DNA of 64,000 nucleotides from CAWKGV01 sp963849305 (GTDB lineage: Bacteria; Pseudomonadota; Alphaproteobacteria; Acetobacterales; Acetobacteraceae). A program made the translations under genes and the position numbers. Positions within the stretch are counted from its first letter, which is position 1. The number at the start of each line of letters is the position of its first letter. This document shows, piece by piece, positions 42,707 through 51,998 of this stretch. The notes beneath the pieces were generated by a model. It had not been told where the DNA came from and did no database searches. It saw only the letters and a list, made by a program, of their open reading frames with translations. The stretch covers positions 124,001-188,000 of the forward strand of contig CAWKGV010000004.1 of assembly GCA_963849305.1 (NCBI GenBank). Reading direction: 5' to 3'.

Positions 42707-44008
42707 TCACGCCGGCTCCAGCCGCACCTCCGGATGCCAGGCCAGCAGCAACGCCACCAGCAGCGCACAGAGTACCGCAGCGCAAAGCCAGACGAAGCCG
42801 GCGTGCAGCAGGATGCCGCCGAAGATGCCGCCGATCGTTGCTCCCAGCGCGGTCGCAGCGTTGAGCAGGCCCACACTCTCGGCTCGGTGCGCCGGCGAGA
42901 GTTTGACCGCGAGGGTATTACTGGCGACGGAGAGCAGGGGCCAGATGACCTGCGTCGCGCCAAAGCAGACCAGGACCGGCACCACCGTTGCGCTGGAATG
43001 CAGCGCGGTCAGCGCCACCATTCCCGCGACCACCAGCGCCCGTAGCCCGAGTCCTGCGATCAGCACATGCCACGCGCCGAAACGGGCGTCCCAGGCGCCG
43101 ACCATCCGATATAGCAACAGGCTGCAGCCCACGCCGATCGCGTAGGCCGTTGTCGGCAGCGTCGCCGGCGCGTGATAATTGTGCACCACCGCAACCGTGA
43201 ACATCACCGAGAGGCAGTTGGTCGCGGTGTAGGACACCAGCCAGGCGGCAAGAAACCAGGCAAGCCCGCTATGGCCGAGCTTGGCGAGTGCCCGCCACGT
43301 CCATGAGTGCAAGGAACGCTGCGGGCCCATAGGCACCGCGTCGCCGCCGCGGGACGGACGTGGCGCGATGCTCGGGCGATCCACTTTGACCACCGGGTCC
43401 GGCGCAAGGGCCAGCGCCAGCGGCACGGCTATCAGGAGCAGCGCCGCGCCGAGCAGGAAGGCGTATTCGACGTGCCGCAGCCCGAGAAGGCCCGCGATCA
43501 GCAATCCGGCGAGTTGGCCGCCGCCGATGCAGGCCTGCAGCGCGCCAATGCGCTGGTCCCAGCGCAATTCTGGCTCGACCTCGACGATGAACATCACGCC
43601 GACGGTGCTGGCGCTCGATACGCCGAGCCCCACAAGTGCCGCGGCCACCATGCGCTGGGATATCCCGCCCGGCAGCATGTGCGCCAACAAAGCAAGCCCG
43701 GCGAGGCCTAGGCCGCAGGCGAGTGTCAGCCGGTGCTTCCGGTGCCTATCGCTCCAGGCACCCACGAACGGCGCGGCGATCCCGGTAACGGCAAAGGCGG
43801 CGTAGGTCAGGCCTGCAGCCGGGCCTGGCCGAGCCGCGAGCGGCAGAATGATAGGTACCATGCCGCTCTGCACGAAGCCGAGCAGCACGTAGCAGACCAT
43901 CCAGCGCGGCACGGCATCTCTCAGGTCGGCTATCGCGGACCGGATCACTTCCCTGGGACCGTCATTGCTAGCGTGAGGACAGGCCAATGTAAGACGCTGG
44001 CGTGGCAC
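42707..44008 (-). CDS. MFS transporter
   Basis: The 433-residue protein has about twelve hydrophobic segments in two sets of six with a charged central loop (PDPVVKVDRPSIAPRPSRGGDAVP). Loop 2-3 carries a degenerate MFS signature, GAWSDRHRKHRLTLACGLGLAG. It resembles multidrug-type or sugar-type facilitators; substrate is not predictable. It has a 35-residue hydrophilic N-terminus, so a later start is possible. The gene runs leftward and its 5' end is divergent from the decayed kinase at 44098. Confidence 0.8.
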   Translation of the reverse strand: MPRQRLTLACPHASNDGPREVIRSAIADLRDAVPRWMVCYVLLGFVQSGMVPIILPLAARPGPAAGLTYAAFAVTGIAAPFVGAWSDRHRKHRLTLACGLGLAGLALLAHMLPGGISQRMVAAALVGLGVSSASTVGVMFIVEVEPELRWDQRIGALQACIGGGQLAGLLIAGLLGLRHVEYAFLLGAALLLIAVPLALALAPDPVVKVDRPSIAPRPSRGGDAVPMGPQRSLHSWTWRALAKLGHSGLAWFLAAWLVSYTATNCLSVMFTVAVVHNYHAPATLPTTAYAIGVGCSLLLYRMVGAWDARFGAWHVLIAGLGLRALVVAGMVALTALHSSATVVPVLVCFGATQVIWPLLSVASNTLAVKLSPAHRAESVGLLNAATALGATIGGIFGGILLHAGFVWLCAAVLCALLVALLLAWHPEVRLEPA

Positions 44009-44097
44009 ACTAAGCTGCGTCTTGTTGAGTCGCTTTTCGTCGCTTGGGACGACCGCCGGTAGCGCTCTTCAATTGCAAGGGGGGGTTGCGGTGCCAT

Positions 44098-44766
44098 GTG
44101 ATCAAGATTCCCAGGACAGGCGGAAGTGTCGGACAGCAGCAGCGATCGACCGTCGAGAAGCTTCTGCGACAGCAGGCCGCGCTGGCGTCGTTCGGGAGCT
44201 TTGCGTTCCGTGAGCCAGCAACGCGCGGACCGCTACCGACGCCGCGTCACGGCAGGGCATTGACCAGATCGTGCGTCGCGTCACGACGCTGGCGCAGATC
44301 TACGACAGCCTGCTTGGTGTCGGGTTGAGCGAGACGATCGACCTGGGCGACTATCTTCGTGCGTTGTGCGCAAGTCTGCCGGAGCTGCAGGATCGGCGGA
44401 ACCGGCGGGTCGATCTCGTCTGCCGGGCGGACTCGATCCCGCTCGCCCTGGACGTTGTCACCGCGCTCGGGATGGTGGTCGCCGAACTGGTTACCAACAG
44501 TTATGGCACGCTTTCCCAGACGGGCAGGGAAGATTGCCGTCACCCTGGGGCGCTCAGCCACCGGCAACGGTGCGACGTTGACGATCCAGGATGACGCAGT
44601 AGGATTTGAGGCCAAGGGCGAGAGCTCCCGGCGTGGCCTGGGGCTGGTCAGGCGGCTTATGGAACAGGTGAATGGCAAGCTGGATGTCCGCTCAGATAAT
44701 GAAACGATATGGACGTTGACGTTCGGCGTGGCCGCCCCGCCCGATGGCGTCAAGGCCGCCGCGTAA
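44098..44766 (+). pseudogene. Decayed sensor histidine kinase (HWE/HisKA_2 type)
   Basis: Pieces of one kinase are spread over three frames. An N-terminal piece (QQQRSTVEKLLRQQAALASFGSF) is followed by a dimerisation-like piece (RRVTTLAQIYDSLLGVGLSETIDLGDYLRALCASLPEL). The N-box ALGMVVAELVTNSY is in the same frame, then FPDGQG in another frame, and KIAVTLGRSATGNGATLTIQDDAVGFE with the terminal GLGLVRRLMEQVNGKLDV in a third. At least two frameshifts near 44505 and 44535 break the ATPase domain, and a GAF-like sensor region seems deleted after the first piece. Intact relatives are phytochrome-like or blue-light-type kinases; the signal sensed cannot be known. Confidence 0.78.
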
Positions 44767-44889
44767 AGTTCGGGTAGCCTGCGTCACCCGCCGCACGCGC
44801 CTGAATTCAGGCAGCCGCCTTTGGCTTGATTGACGATCTCGCGCCCACACGCATACTCGCGGCCGCCGGGCAAACGAGGGGGGGAAGGC

Positions 44890-45672
44890 ATGTCGTCGCT
44901 GTTCGATCTCACCGGCAAGATCGCCGTCGTCACCGGCTCCTCGAAAGGGATCGGCCGGGCGATCGCGGAGCGGCTGGCCGAGCACGGCGCGAAGGTGGTG
45001 GTTTCCAGCCGCAAGACCGATGCGTGCGAAGCGGTGGCGAAAGACATTCGCGACAAGGGCGGCGAGGCGGCCGTGATCGGCTGTCACATCGCGCGCAAGG
45101 AGGAGTTGCGGAGCCTGGTCGGTCAGACGGTTTCGCTTTGGGGCGGCATCGACGTGCTGGTGTGCAACGCGGCTGTGAACCCCTATCTCGGCCCGTCCGC
45201 GGGCGCATCCGACGAGGTCTACGAGCGGGTGATGGGCGCCAATGTCCGCAGCAATTGGTGGCTCAGCAACATGGCGCTGCCACAGATGGCCGAGCGCGGC
45301 GGCGGCTCGGTCATCATCGTCTCATCAATCGGCGGATTGTTGGGTTCGGCGCAGCTCGGGCTTTACGCGATCTCCAAGGCCGCCGACATGCAGTTGGCGC
45401 GCAACATCGCGGTGGAATGGGGGCCACGGAACATCCGCGCTAACGCCATCGCGCCCGGCCTGGTGCGCACGGATTTCGCTCGCGCGCTATGGGAAAACCC
45501 GGAGCTGTACCGGCGGCGGACCCGGCACACGCCGCTCCAGCGCATCGGCGAGCCCGACGAGATCGCTGGCGCGGCGGTGTTCCTCGCCTCCCCTGCCGGC
45601 AGTTTCATCACCGGTCAGACCATCGTCATCGACGGCGGTACCACCGCAGGCAGCGTCAGTGCCGACGAGTGA
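44890..45672 (+). CDS. SDR family oxidoreductase
   Basis: The ATG at 44890, after a GAGGGGGGGAAGGC site, gives 260 residues. Classical SDR motifs are complete: TGSSKGIG near residue 14, a VLVCNAAVNPYLGP segment (NAG replaced by NAA), catalytic Ser in VSSIGGLLGS, YxxxK as LYAISKAADM, and the C-terminal GQTIVIDGGTT. It looks like a DHRS4-type or 3-oxoacyl-ACP reductase-like enzyme using NAD(P)H. Its substrate is unknown. It is followed by a convergent DUF1127 gene. Confidence 0.87.
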   Translation: MSSLFDLTGKIAVVTGSSKGIGRAIAERLAEHGAKVVVSSRKTDACEAVAKDIRDKGGEAAVIGCHIARKEELRSLVGQTVSLWGGIDVLVCNAAVNPYLGPSAGASDEVYERVMGANVRSNWWLSNMALPQMAERGGGSVIIVSSIGGLLGSAQLGLYAISKAADMQLARNIAVEWGPRNIRANAIAPGLVRTDFARALWENPELYRRRTRHTPLQRIGEPDEIAGAAVFLASPAGSFITGQTIVIDGGTTAGSVSADE

Positions 45673-45712
45673 TGGCTCACGAGGCGCAGCAGGTACTGCC
45701 GCGCCCAGGTGC

Positions 45713-46012
45713 TCATCGGCCCCGGGATGCGTGTTCGCGAGCGAAATCCGGGTGGTCGATCCGGGCGATGTCGTAGCGATTGATCCCGATATCGGCCAGT
45801 TCCCGATCCGACATCCCATGCAGCTCGTTCATCGCCAGCGCACGGCGGCGGAGCGAGGCCAGGGCCGTATAGGCGGCGGTGAAACCATCGCGCAATGGCC
45901 GCCGGCGGCGGGGCAGGACGGGTTCGTAGTCGGCATCATCCCAGGTAGAATGGTACGACAGCATTTCGGGAAGCTTGAAGGCAAGCTCGCGCTTGTAGTT
46001 GTGGGCACTCAT
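45713..46012 (-). CDS. DUF1127 domain protein
   Basis: The ATG at 46012 gives 99 residues. The C-terminal half carries the DUF1127 motif (RRRALAMNELHGMSDRELADIGINRYDIARI), with the family L-x-D-I-G-I-x-R core. The N-terminal part (KLPEMLSYHSTWDDADYEP) is specific to this protein. Small DUF1127 proteins are common in alphaproteobacteria and affect RNA-binding and phosphate or carbon metabolism. A longer frame extends upstream to 46204 without support. Confidence 0.85.
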   Translation of the reverse strand: MSAHNYKRELAFKLPEMLSYHSTWDDADYEPVLPRRRRPLRDGFTAAYTALASLRRRALAMNELHGMSDRELADIGINRYDIARIDHPDFAREHASRGR

Positions 46013-46211
46013 GGGTGGTTTATCCCCGATCGGATCGCATCGGGTCGGCGCTGCGCCTTCGTGGCGAAACGTCCTCGGTGCTTGCGCGGTGCAACATAAG
46101 AACGATGTGGCCGCGCATGAGTGCTGAAATGACCCGCCTGTCATGCAGTCTGAGCATGGAATATGAACACGAGATGAATGAATCCATGGGCCGTGTTGCG
46201 GCAATCACACG

Positions 46212-47993
46212 ATGAATACCCCGGCGGAGCAACTCGCGGCATTGCGGGCCGAGTTGGCGGCCCGGGGCCTGGAAGGCTTCATCGTGCCCCGGGCCGACGA
46301 GCACCTCAGCGAATACGTGCCGGAATCGGCCGAGCGCCTGGCATGGCTGACAGGGTTCACGGGCAGCGCCGGACTTGCCGCCGTGCTCCCGGACCGCGCT
46401 GCCGTGTTCACCGACGGGCGCTATGTCCTGCAATTGGCCGCCCAGACCGACCCGGCGCTGTGGGAGCGCCGCCACGTCACCGAGGAGCCGCCGCCCGGGT
46501 GGCTCGCGGCGAACGCGCGCGGGGGTGCCAAGATCGGCTATGATCCGTTGCTGATCAGCGAGGACGGTCTGGCGCACTACGCCCACGCCGGGCTGGCGAT
46601 GGAGCCGGTTTCCCCGAACCCGGTGGACGCGATCTGGACCGACCGTCCTCCCCCGCCCCGGGCGTCGGTGGTTCCCCATGCGCTCGTCCATGCCGGCAAG
46701 AGCGCCGGAGACAAGCGGGCGGAGATCGCGGCCCTACTGCGGGAGGCGCAGCAAGACGCGGCGGTGATAACCGACCCGGCCTCGGTCGCGTGGCTGTTCA
46801 ATATCCGTGGCGGCGATGTGCCGTTCACGCCGTTCGCATTGGGCTTCGCGATCATGCACGCGGATGGCCGGGCGGAGCTGTTCATGGACCCCGCTAAGCT
46901 CGGGGAGGAGGCGCGTGCCTGGCTCGGCAACGCGGTGGCGACGGCGCCCCCGGAGGCGCTTGCCCCCGCGCTGGAGCGCCTCGCGGGCCGGCGCGTGCGC
47001 GTCGATCCATCGGGCTCGCCCGTCTGGTTCGGCCAACGTCTGCGGGCGGCCTCCGCGGAGGTGGCGGCCGGTCCCGATCCCTGCCTATTGCCCAAGGCCC
47101 GCAAGAACCCTATCGAGCAGCAAGGCGCCCGGGCCGCGCACCGGCGCGACGCGGTGGCGATATGCCGGTTGCTGCATTTCCTCGCCTCGGCCGGCTCGAA
47201 CGGCACCGAGACGGAGACCTCGGCGGCGGCCAAGCTATTGGCTTTGCGCGAGCAGGTTGAAGAGTTTCGCGGCGAAAGCTTCCCGGCGATCTCGGGCGCC
47301 GGCGAGCACGGCGCGATCATTCATTACCGGGTCACGCCCGAGACCGACCGGCTGATCCGGCCGAACGAGGCATATCTGATCGATTCCGGCGCCCAGTACC
47401 CAGATGGCACCACCGATGTCACGCGCACGGTCTGGACCGGCCCGGGCCCGGCGCCGGCGGAGTTGCGCGACCGCGCGACCCGAGTGCTGAAGGGCCACAT
47501 CGCCATCGCGACCTTGGTGTTCCCAGAAGGGGTCGGCGGGGCGCATCTCGACGCGTTTGCCCGGCGGGCGCTCTGGCAGGCGGGGCTTGATTACGACCAC
47601 GGCACCGGCCACGGCGTCGGCAGCTATCTTTCGGTGCATGAAGGGCCGGTCGGCCTGTCGCGCCTCGCCCGACCGGTGCCGCTCGCAACCGGAATGATCC
47701 TGTCGAATGAGCCGGGCTTCTACCTACCGGGGAGCTACGGCATTCGGCTCGAGAACCTGCTGATGGTGCAACCGGCCGAGGCGCCGGGCGCGGCAAAGCC
47801 TTTCCTACGTTTCGAGACGCTGACCCTGGCGCCCTTCGACCGGGGACTGATCGAGCCGGCGCTGCTCGATCCGCCCGAGATCGCCTGGCTCGACGCGTAC
47901 CATGCGCGTGTGCTGGCGGAGGTCGGCCCGCGGCTCGCACCCGCTGCCCGGACATGGCTTACCGGCGCGTGCGCTCCGCTGGCGGTGCGATAA
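46212..47993 (+). CDS. Aminopeptidase P family protein (Xaa-Pro peptidase, M24)
   Basis: The 593-residue protein is the long three-domain form of aminopeptidase P. Two creatinase-like N-terminal domains (first opening LAALRAELAARGLEGFIVPRADEHLSEYVP, second from about residue 160) precede the catalytic pita-bread domain from residue about 310. Metal ligands are visible: Asp in YLIDSGAQYPDGTTDVTRT, His in HGTGHGVGSYLSVHEGP, Glu in ILSNEPGFY and Glu in GIRLENLL. It removes N-terminal residues preceding proline, probably in the cytoplasm. The start has no strong ribosome site but fits the family. Confidence 0.9.
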   Translation: MNTPAEQLAALRAELAARGLEGFIVPRADEHLSEYVPESAERLAWLTGFTGSAGLAAVLPDRAAVFTDGRYVLQLAAQTDPALWERRHVTEEPPPGWLAANARGGAKIGYDPLLISEDGLAHYAHAGLAMEPVSPNPVDAIWTDRPPPPRASVVPHALVHAGKSAGDKRAEIAALLREAQQDAAVITDPASVAWLFNIRGGDVPFTPFALGFAIMHADGRAELFMDPAKLGEEARAWLGNAVATAPPEALAPALERLAGRRVRVDPSGSPVWFGQRLRAASAEVAAGPDPCLLPKARKNPIEQQGARAAHRRDAVAICRLLHFLASAGSNGTETETSAAAKLLALREQVEEFRGESFPAISGAGEHGAIIHYRVTPETDRLIRPNEAYLIDSGAQYPDGTTDVTRTVWTGPGPAPAELRDRATRVLKGHIAIATLVFPEGVGGAHLDAFARRALWQAGLDYDHGTGHGVGSYLSVHEGPVGLSRLARPVPLATGMILSNEPGFYLPGSYGIRLENLLMVQPAEAPGAAKPFLRFETLTLAPFDRGLIEPALLDPPEIAWLDAYHARVLAEVGPRLAPAARTWLTGACAPLAVR

Positions 47994-48020
47994 GGGGTCC
48001 CTCTCCTCGCCCCTCCTCGG

Positions 48021-49224
48021 CTACGTCAGGAATTCCCAGCCGCGTCCGGTAAAACGTTGCAAACGCATATAGGTGATCACCCGGTAGTCCTCGGGGCTGG
48101 TGCTGATCAGGCTGCCGGGCAGCAGCATCGGCAAGCGGAAGTCGTGCAGGTTGGTGGCCTGGCGCATGATGTTCGCCCGGCTCAAATCCTCGCCGCACTG
48201 GCGCAGCACTTGAACGAGGGTCTGGGCATAGGAGTAGCCGGCCACGTTCAAACTGTCCTTCTCGTCGGCGTCCGGCATGTATTTGCGCAGCCACGCACGC
48301 CAAGCCTGGGTATCCGGATCATCGCTCCATTTGCGGGTCCGAGACATCCTTGATGAAGCCCGCGGTCATGATGCCGGTGGATTGCGCCAGACCCGCCGGG
48401 ATGAAGGTCGCCGCTACCAGGGCGGAGCCAAGGTGCAGGTATCGCTCGGGATGCCAGCCCAGGTCGGAGATCTTGCGGATCGCCTGGGCCGCCTGCTTGG
48501 CGTAGGTAAACAGGAACACCGTGTCCGCGCCCGACCCGTGCATCGCGATGACCTGCGAATCCACGGTCGGATCGGTCGCCTCGAAGCTTTCGGCGCTGAC
48601 GATCATCTCCGTGGCCTTGTCGCCGAGCCCGGCCTTCAGGCCGCCCAGCAGCCCCTTGCCGAAATCATCGTTCTGGTAGAGCACCGCGATCTTCGCGTGC
48701 GGCGACTTGGCGAGCACGTTCTTGGCGTAGAACTTCGCTTCGGTGCTGAGCGTCGGCTGCCAGCCGATGCTCCAAGGCGCCGTCTTCGGCGAGGCGAAGT
48801 TGTCCGAGCCGGCGGCGACGAAGAGCTGCGGCACCTTGTTCTGGTTGAGGTATCTCCTGATCGCCATGTTGATCGGCGTGCCGAGCGTCCCGAAGATCGC
48901 CGCGACATGCTCTTGCTCGACCAGGCGGCGGGTCTGCTCCACCGCCTTGGGCGGGCTGTAGCCGTCATCAAGGCTGATCAGGGTGATCTTCCGCCCGTTC
49001 ACCCCGCCGGATTCGTTCAGCGAACGGAAATAGGCAGCCTCGGCACGTCCGACCTGCGAATAGGCGGAGGCCGGGCCGCTATAGGGCATCGTTTGACCGA
49101 TCTTGATCTCGTAAGCGGTCAGACCGGGAATGGCGGCTTGCTGCGCAAGGCCGGTACGGGCGAGCATCGACGAGCCGAGCGCGGCGAGCGGCGCCGCCAG
49201 AATCGTGCGGCGGGAGCTGTGCAT
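48021..49224 (-). pseudogene. Branched-chain-amino-acid-type ABC binding protein, frameshifted
   Basis: Read leftward from 49224, the frame shows a Tat-like signal (SSRRTILAAPLAALG) and a type I periplasmic-binding fold of the LivK class: IKIGQTMPYSGPASAY, KITLISLDDGYSPPKAVEQTRRLVEQ, VAAIFGTLGTP, VAVLYQNDDFGKG-like IAVLYQNDDFGKG, and a final AGFIKDVSDPQ. A stop follows a few codons later. The rest continues in another frame (KWSDDPDTQAWRAWLRKYMPDADEKD, then NVAGYSYAQTLVQVLRQCG) to 48021. A one-base indel in the CCCGCAAAT stretch near 48333 accounts for it. The repaired protein would be about 400 residues. No permease or ATPase genes are adjacent. Confidence 0.85.
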
Positions 49225-49327
49225 GATCGATCCTCCCGTTCCCGTTGTTTATAACAGGCGACCCTCGATTGAGACCGCTACAGCTGTCAAGCGTTCGCGC
49301 GATCCCCAAGGATCGGTTTCACACCGC

Positions 49328-50986
49328 ATGATCGCCTTTGCCGAGCTTCTGGAGCGCCTGGTCCTCACACCGTCGCGCAACGCCAAGGTCGCGCTGCTGC
49401 GACGCTACTTCGCAACCGAGCCCGATCCCGACCGAGGCATCGGGCTCGCCGCAATCACTGGCGACCTGGCCTTCACCGCCGCCAAGCCGGGGCTGATCCG
49501 CGACCTGGCCGCCGCGCGCACCGACCCGGTACTGTTCGGCTGGTCTTACGACTATGTGGGCGACCTCGCCGAGACGGTAGCGCTGATGTGGCCTGCCACG
49601 CCCACCGCCGCCCCGCCGCCCCGGCTCGCGGAGCTGGTCGAGGCGCTGGAAATCGCGCCCAAGGCGGCCCTGCCCGGCATTGTCGCCGGCTGGCTCGACG
49701 CTTCCGAGCCCTCGGTTCGCTTCGCCATTCTCAAGCTCATTACCGGGGCGTTGCGGGTGGGCGCCTCGGCGCGAATGGCCAAGATCGCGCTCGCCGAGCT
49801 GGGCGGAGTCGAGCCGGACGAGGTCGAGGAGGTCTGGCACGGCCTGGCACCCCCTTACCTGCCGTTATTCGCCTGGCTGGAGCGTCGTGCGCCGCGCCCC
49901 GATCCCGCGGAGGCGCCAGTGTTCCGCCCGCCAATGCTCGCCCAGCCGCTGGAGCCACAGGATCTGGCCGCGCTCGACGCCGCCGCTTTCCGGGCGGAAT
50001 GGAAGTGGGACGGGATCAGGGTCCAGCTCGTCGCCACCAGGGGCGGGCGGCGGCTTTATTCACGCGGTGCCGAGGACATCTCGGCAGGGTTCCCGGAAGT
50101 CATCGAGGCAATGGACTTCGAGGCCGTGCTGGACGGCGAACTGCTGGTGATCCGCGATGGCCAGGTCGCGCCGTTCGCTGACCTGCAACAGCGGCTCAAC
50201 CGCAAGCTCGTCGGCCCCAAGACGTTGCGCGACTACCCGGCGGGGGTCCGGCTGTATGACTTCCTATTCGAGGCCGCCGAGGACTTGCGGCCGCTGCCCT
50301 TCGAAACCAGGCGGGCGCGGCTCGAGTCGTGGTTCGCGCGCACGCGCCCCGCGCGCATGGATTTATCCGAGCTGATCCCGTTCGGCTCGATCGAGGAGCT
50401 GTCCAGGCTACGCGAGGGCACGCGCGCCGCCTCGCTGGAGGGGATCATGCTGAAGCGGGCCAGCAGCCCGTATGTCCCCGGCCGGCCGAAGGGACTGTGG
50501 TGGAAGTGGAAGCGCGATCCCCACACGGTGGATGCCGTGCTGATGTATGCTCAGCGGGGGCACGGCAAGCGCAGCAGCTACTATTCGGACTACACGTTCG
50601 GGCTCTGGCGCGCCAACGGCGATGGCGACGAGGGCGCGGGCGGCGAGCTGGTTCCGGTAGGAAAAGCGTATTCCGGCTTCACAGATGCCGAGCTGGCGTT
50701 CCTCGACCGCTGGGTGCGCAACCACACCATCGCCCGCTTCGGACCGGTGCGAGAGGTGGAGAAGTCGCTGGTATTGGAGGTGGCGTTCGACGCCGCGCAA
50801 CTCTCGACGCGGCACAAATCGGGCGTCGCGATGCGATTCCCCCGCATCGCCCGTATCCGCGCCGATAAGCCGGCAGCTGAGGCGGACCGGCTGGAGCACC
50901 TGATGGCGCTGGTGGAAGGCCGCGAGCCGGGTGAGGGGCGGGCGCAGAAAAAAAATGGCGGTGCCATGCGGCACCGCCAAGTTTAG
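49328..50986 (+). CDS. ATP-dependent DNA ligase of the Lhr/PdeM-associated DNA damage type
   Basis: The start at 49328 (MIAFAELLERLVLTPSRNAKV) gives 552 residues. An N-terminal helical DNA-binding domain of about 200 residues precedes the nucleotidyltransferase domain with motif I EWKWDGIRVQL (catalytic Lys in KWDG), motif III-like VLDGELLV, motif IV EGIMLKRASSPYVPGRP and motif V GLWWKWKR. A C-terminal OB domain follows. This is the family member usually encoded next to an MBL exonuclease, the Lhr-type helicase and PdeM; here those partners are 33 kb away or absent. The last dozen codons (KKNGGAMRHRQV) overlap a minus-strand terminator hairpin and are not family-conserved. Confidence 0.92.
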   Translation: MIAFAELLERLVLTPSRNAKVALLRRYFATEPDPDRGIGLAAITGDLAFTAAKPGLIRDLAAARTDPVLFGWSYDYVGDLAETVALMWPATPTAAPPPRLAELVEALEIAPKAALPGIVAGWLDASEPSVRFAILKLITGALRVGASARMAKIALAELGGVEPDEVEEVWHGLAPPYLPLFAWLERRAPRPDPAEAPVFRPPMLAQPLEPQDLAALDAAAFRAEWKWDGIRVQLVATRGGRRLYSRGAEDISAGFPEVIEAMDFEAVLDGELLVIRDGQVAPFADLQQRLNRKLVGPKTLRDYPAGVRLYDFLFEAAEDLRPLPFETRRARLESWFARTRPARMDLSELIPFGSIEELSRLREGTRAASLEGIMLKRASSPYVPGRPKGLWWKWKRDPHTVDAVLMYAQRGHGKRSSYYSDYTFGLWRANGDGDEGAGGELVPVGKAYSGFTDAELAFLDRWVRNHTIARFGPVREVEKSLVLEVAFDAAQLSTRHKSGVAMRFPRIARIRADKPAAEADRLEHLMALVEGREPGEGRAQKKNGGAMRHRQV

Positions 50987-51100
50987 GGAGGAAACGTCCA
51001 AGAAAGCAGACAGCGCGGCCACAGCCGCATTGCTGCGACGCACAATGTAGGTGCACCCGGCCTGGTGCACAAGCAATTCTTCGCATTGCAGCAATGCCGG
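50945..51100 (-). ncRNA. Candidate small RNA with anti-Shine-Dalgarno motif
   Basis: On the minus strand between the ligase and the transglycosylase genes lies a structured stretch. A 10-bp stem pairs 51088-51097 with 51027-51036 (GCATTGCTGC with GCAGCAATGC). Inside it a 7-bp hairpin pairs 51064-51070 with 51051-51057 (GTGCACC/GGTGCAC). Then comes a single-stranded TTTCCTCCC (50986-50995), then a perfect 10-bp terminator stem and eight U. CCUCC-containing loops are typical of alphaproteobacterial small RNAs that bind ribosome sites. The stems would also form in a plus-strand transcript, but the U-tract exists only on the minus strand. Start of transcription is not known; the 5' boundary given is approximate. 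Confidence 0.5.
50948..50979 (-). terminator. Intrinsic terminator, minus strand, inside the ligase 3' end
   Basis: TGGCGGTGCC (50956-50965) pairs perfectly with GGCACCGCCA (50970-50979) around a four-base loop. On the minus strand the stem is followed by eight T (complement of the A-run 50948-50955). Stem, loop and T-tract are those of a strong rho-independent terminator. No minus-strand gene is known upstream of it, which is why a small RNA is proposed. It is embedded in the last codons of the plus-strand ligase gene. Confidence 0.82.
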
Positions 51101-51157
51101 TACTGAAGGTGGCTGGGCGGCAACACTCCCTTAGCGGATGCGCCGTAAAATGCGGCA

Positions 51158-51952
51158 ATGCGCTGTGCCTCCCTCCTCCTGCTGCTGGCCTGCTTGGTGG
51201 CACCCGCGCGTGCTTTCGCCATCCCAGGAGTCGATCTAGCCACACCCGGCGCGCTCTGCCGCCAGGCGGTGGCGTGGGCGGAACGGGGAGAGGCGATTCC
51301 GGCCGGGCTACTGGGGGCGATCGGCCGTGTCGAAAGCGGTCGGCGCGATGCGGCGAGCGGCGACGTCACGCCCTGGCCTTGGACGATCGACGTGGAAGGA
51401 CAGGGCCACTTCTACCAGAGCAAGGCCGAGGCGGTCGCCGCGGTCCGCCAGTTCCAGGCTCAGGGCGCACGCTCGATCGATGTCGGGTGCATGCAGGTGA
51501 ATTTGCTGCACCACCCGGATGCTTTCCCAAGCCTTGAAGCGGCTTTCGATCCCGACACCAACGCGTCGTACGCGGCCCGGTTCCTGCGTCAATTGTACGG
51601 CCAGACCGGCGATTGGGGCCGCGCGGCCGCGATGTACCACTCGGCAACGCCCGAGCTAGGGGCGGAGTATAAAAGCAAGGTGATGGCGGCCTGGCCCGAG
51701 GAGACGCGGCTCGCCGCCGCTCAGGTCACGAGCCCGCTCGCGCGGTCCTGGGCCGCCACGCTCGGTAGCGGCCCATTCGGTCCTAGCCGCGGATTCGTGG
51801 CATTTGCCATCCGCCGCCGGCTGGGTGCCGCCACGTTGCCTATCGCATTGCCCGGGATGGTCCCTTCGGCGGGCCGCAGCCTCGCCGCCTATCGGGCCGT
51901 GCCGATCGCGATCGCGTCGCGCGCCCCAACCGGGGCGGCGGTGTTTAGGTGA
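51158..51952 (+). CDS. Lytic transglycosylase-like periplasmic protein
   Basis: The 264-residue protein has an N-terminal signal peptide (SLLLLLACLVAPARAFA). An SLT-type domain follows, with the catalytic Glu candidate in LLGAIGRVESGRRDAASG, the IDVGCMQVNLLHHPDAF strand, and a family-typical DWGRAAAMYHSATPELGAEY helix. It should cleave peptidoglycan glycan strands without hydrolysis. The C-terminal 80 residues are variable. The gene sits directly after the small-RNA candidate on the opposite strand; whether that RNA touches its 5' region is unknown. Confidence 0.8.
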   Translation: MRCASLLLLLACLVAPARAFAIPGVDLATPGALCRQAVAWAERGEAIPAGLLGAIGRVESGRRDAASGDVTPWPWTIDVEGQGHFYQSKAEAVAAVRQFQAQGARSIDVGCMQVNLLHHPDAFPSLEAAFDPDTNASYAARFLRQLYGQTGDWGRAAAMYHSATPELGAEYKSKVMAAWPEETRLAAAQVTSPLARSWAATLGSGPFGPSRGFVAFAIRRRLGAATLPIALPGMVPSAGRSLAAYRAVPIAIASRAPTGAAVFR

Positions 51953-51998
51953 CGCATCGCCGTCAGGCCGGCAGCGGATGGCAAACCGCGCGCCCGGC

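Noticed and set aside
44044..44328. Possible complete small plus-strand gene of 94 residues
   Set aside because: Its only recognisable part (VEKLLRQQAALASFGSF) is a piece of the decayed histidine kinase, so it was merged with that remnant.
50980..51010. Similarity of GGAGGAAACGTCC to the conserved RNase P RNA motif GAGGAAAGUCC
   Set aside because: Only one short match, one base off, on the plus strand, without the other conserved RNase P elements; the stem and terminator logic favours the minus strand.
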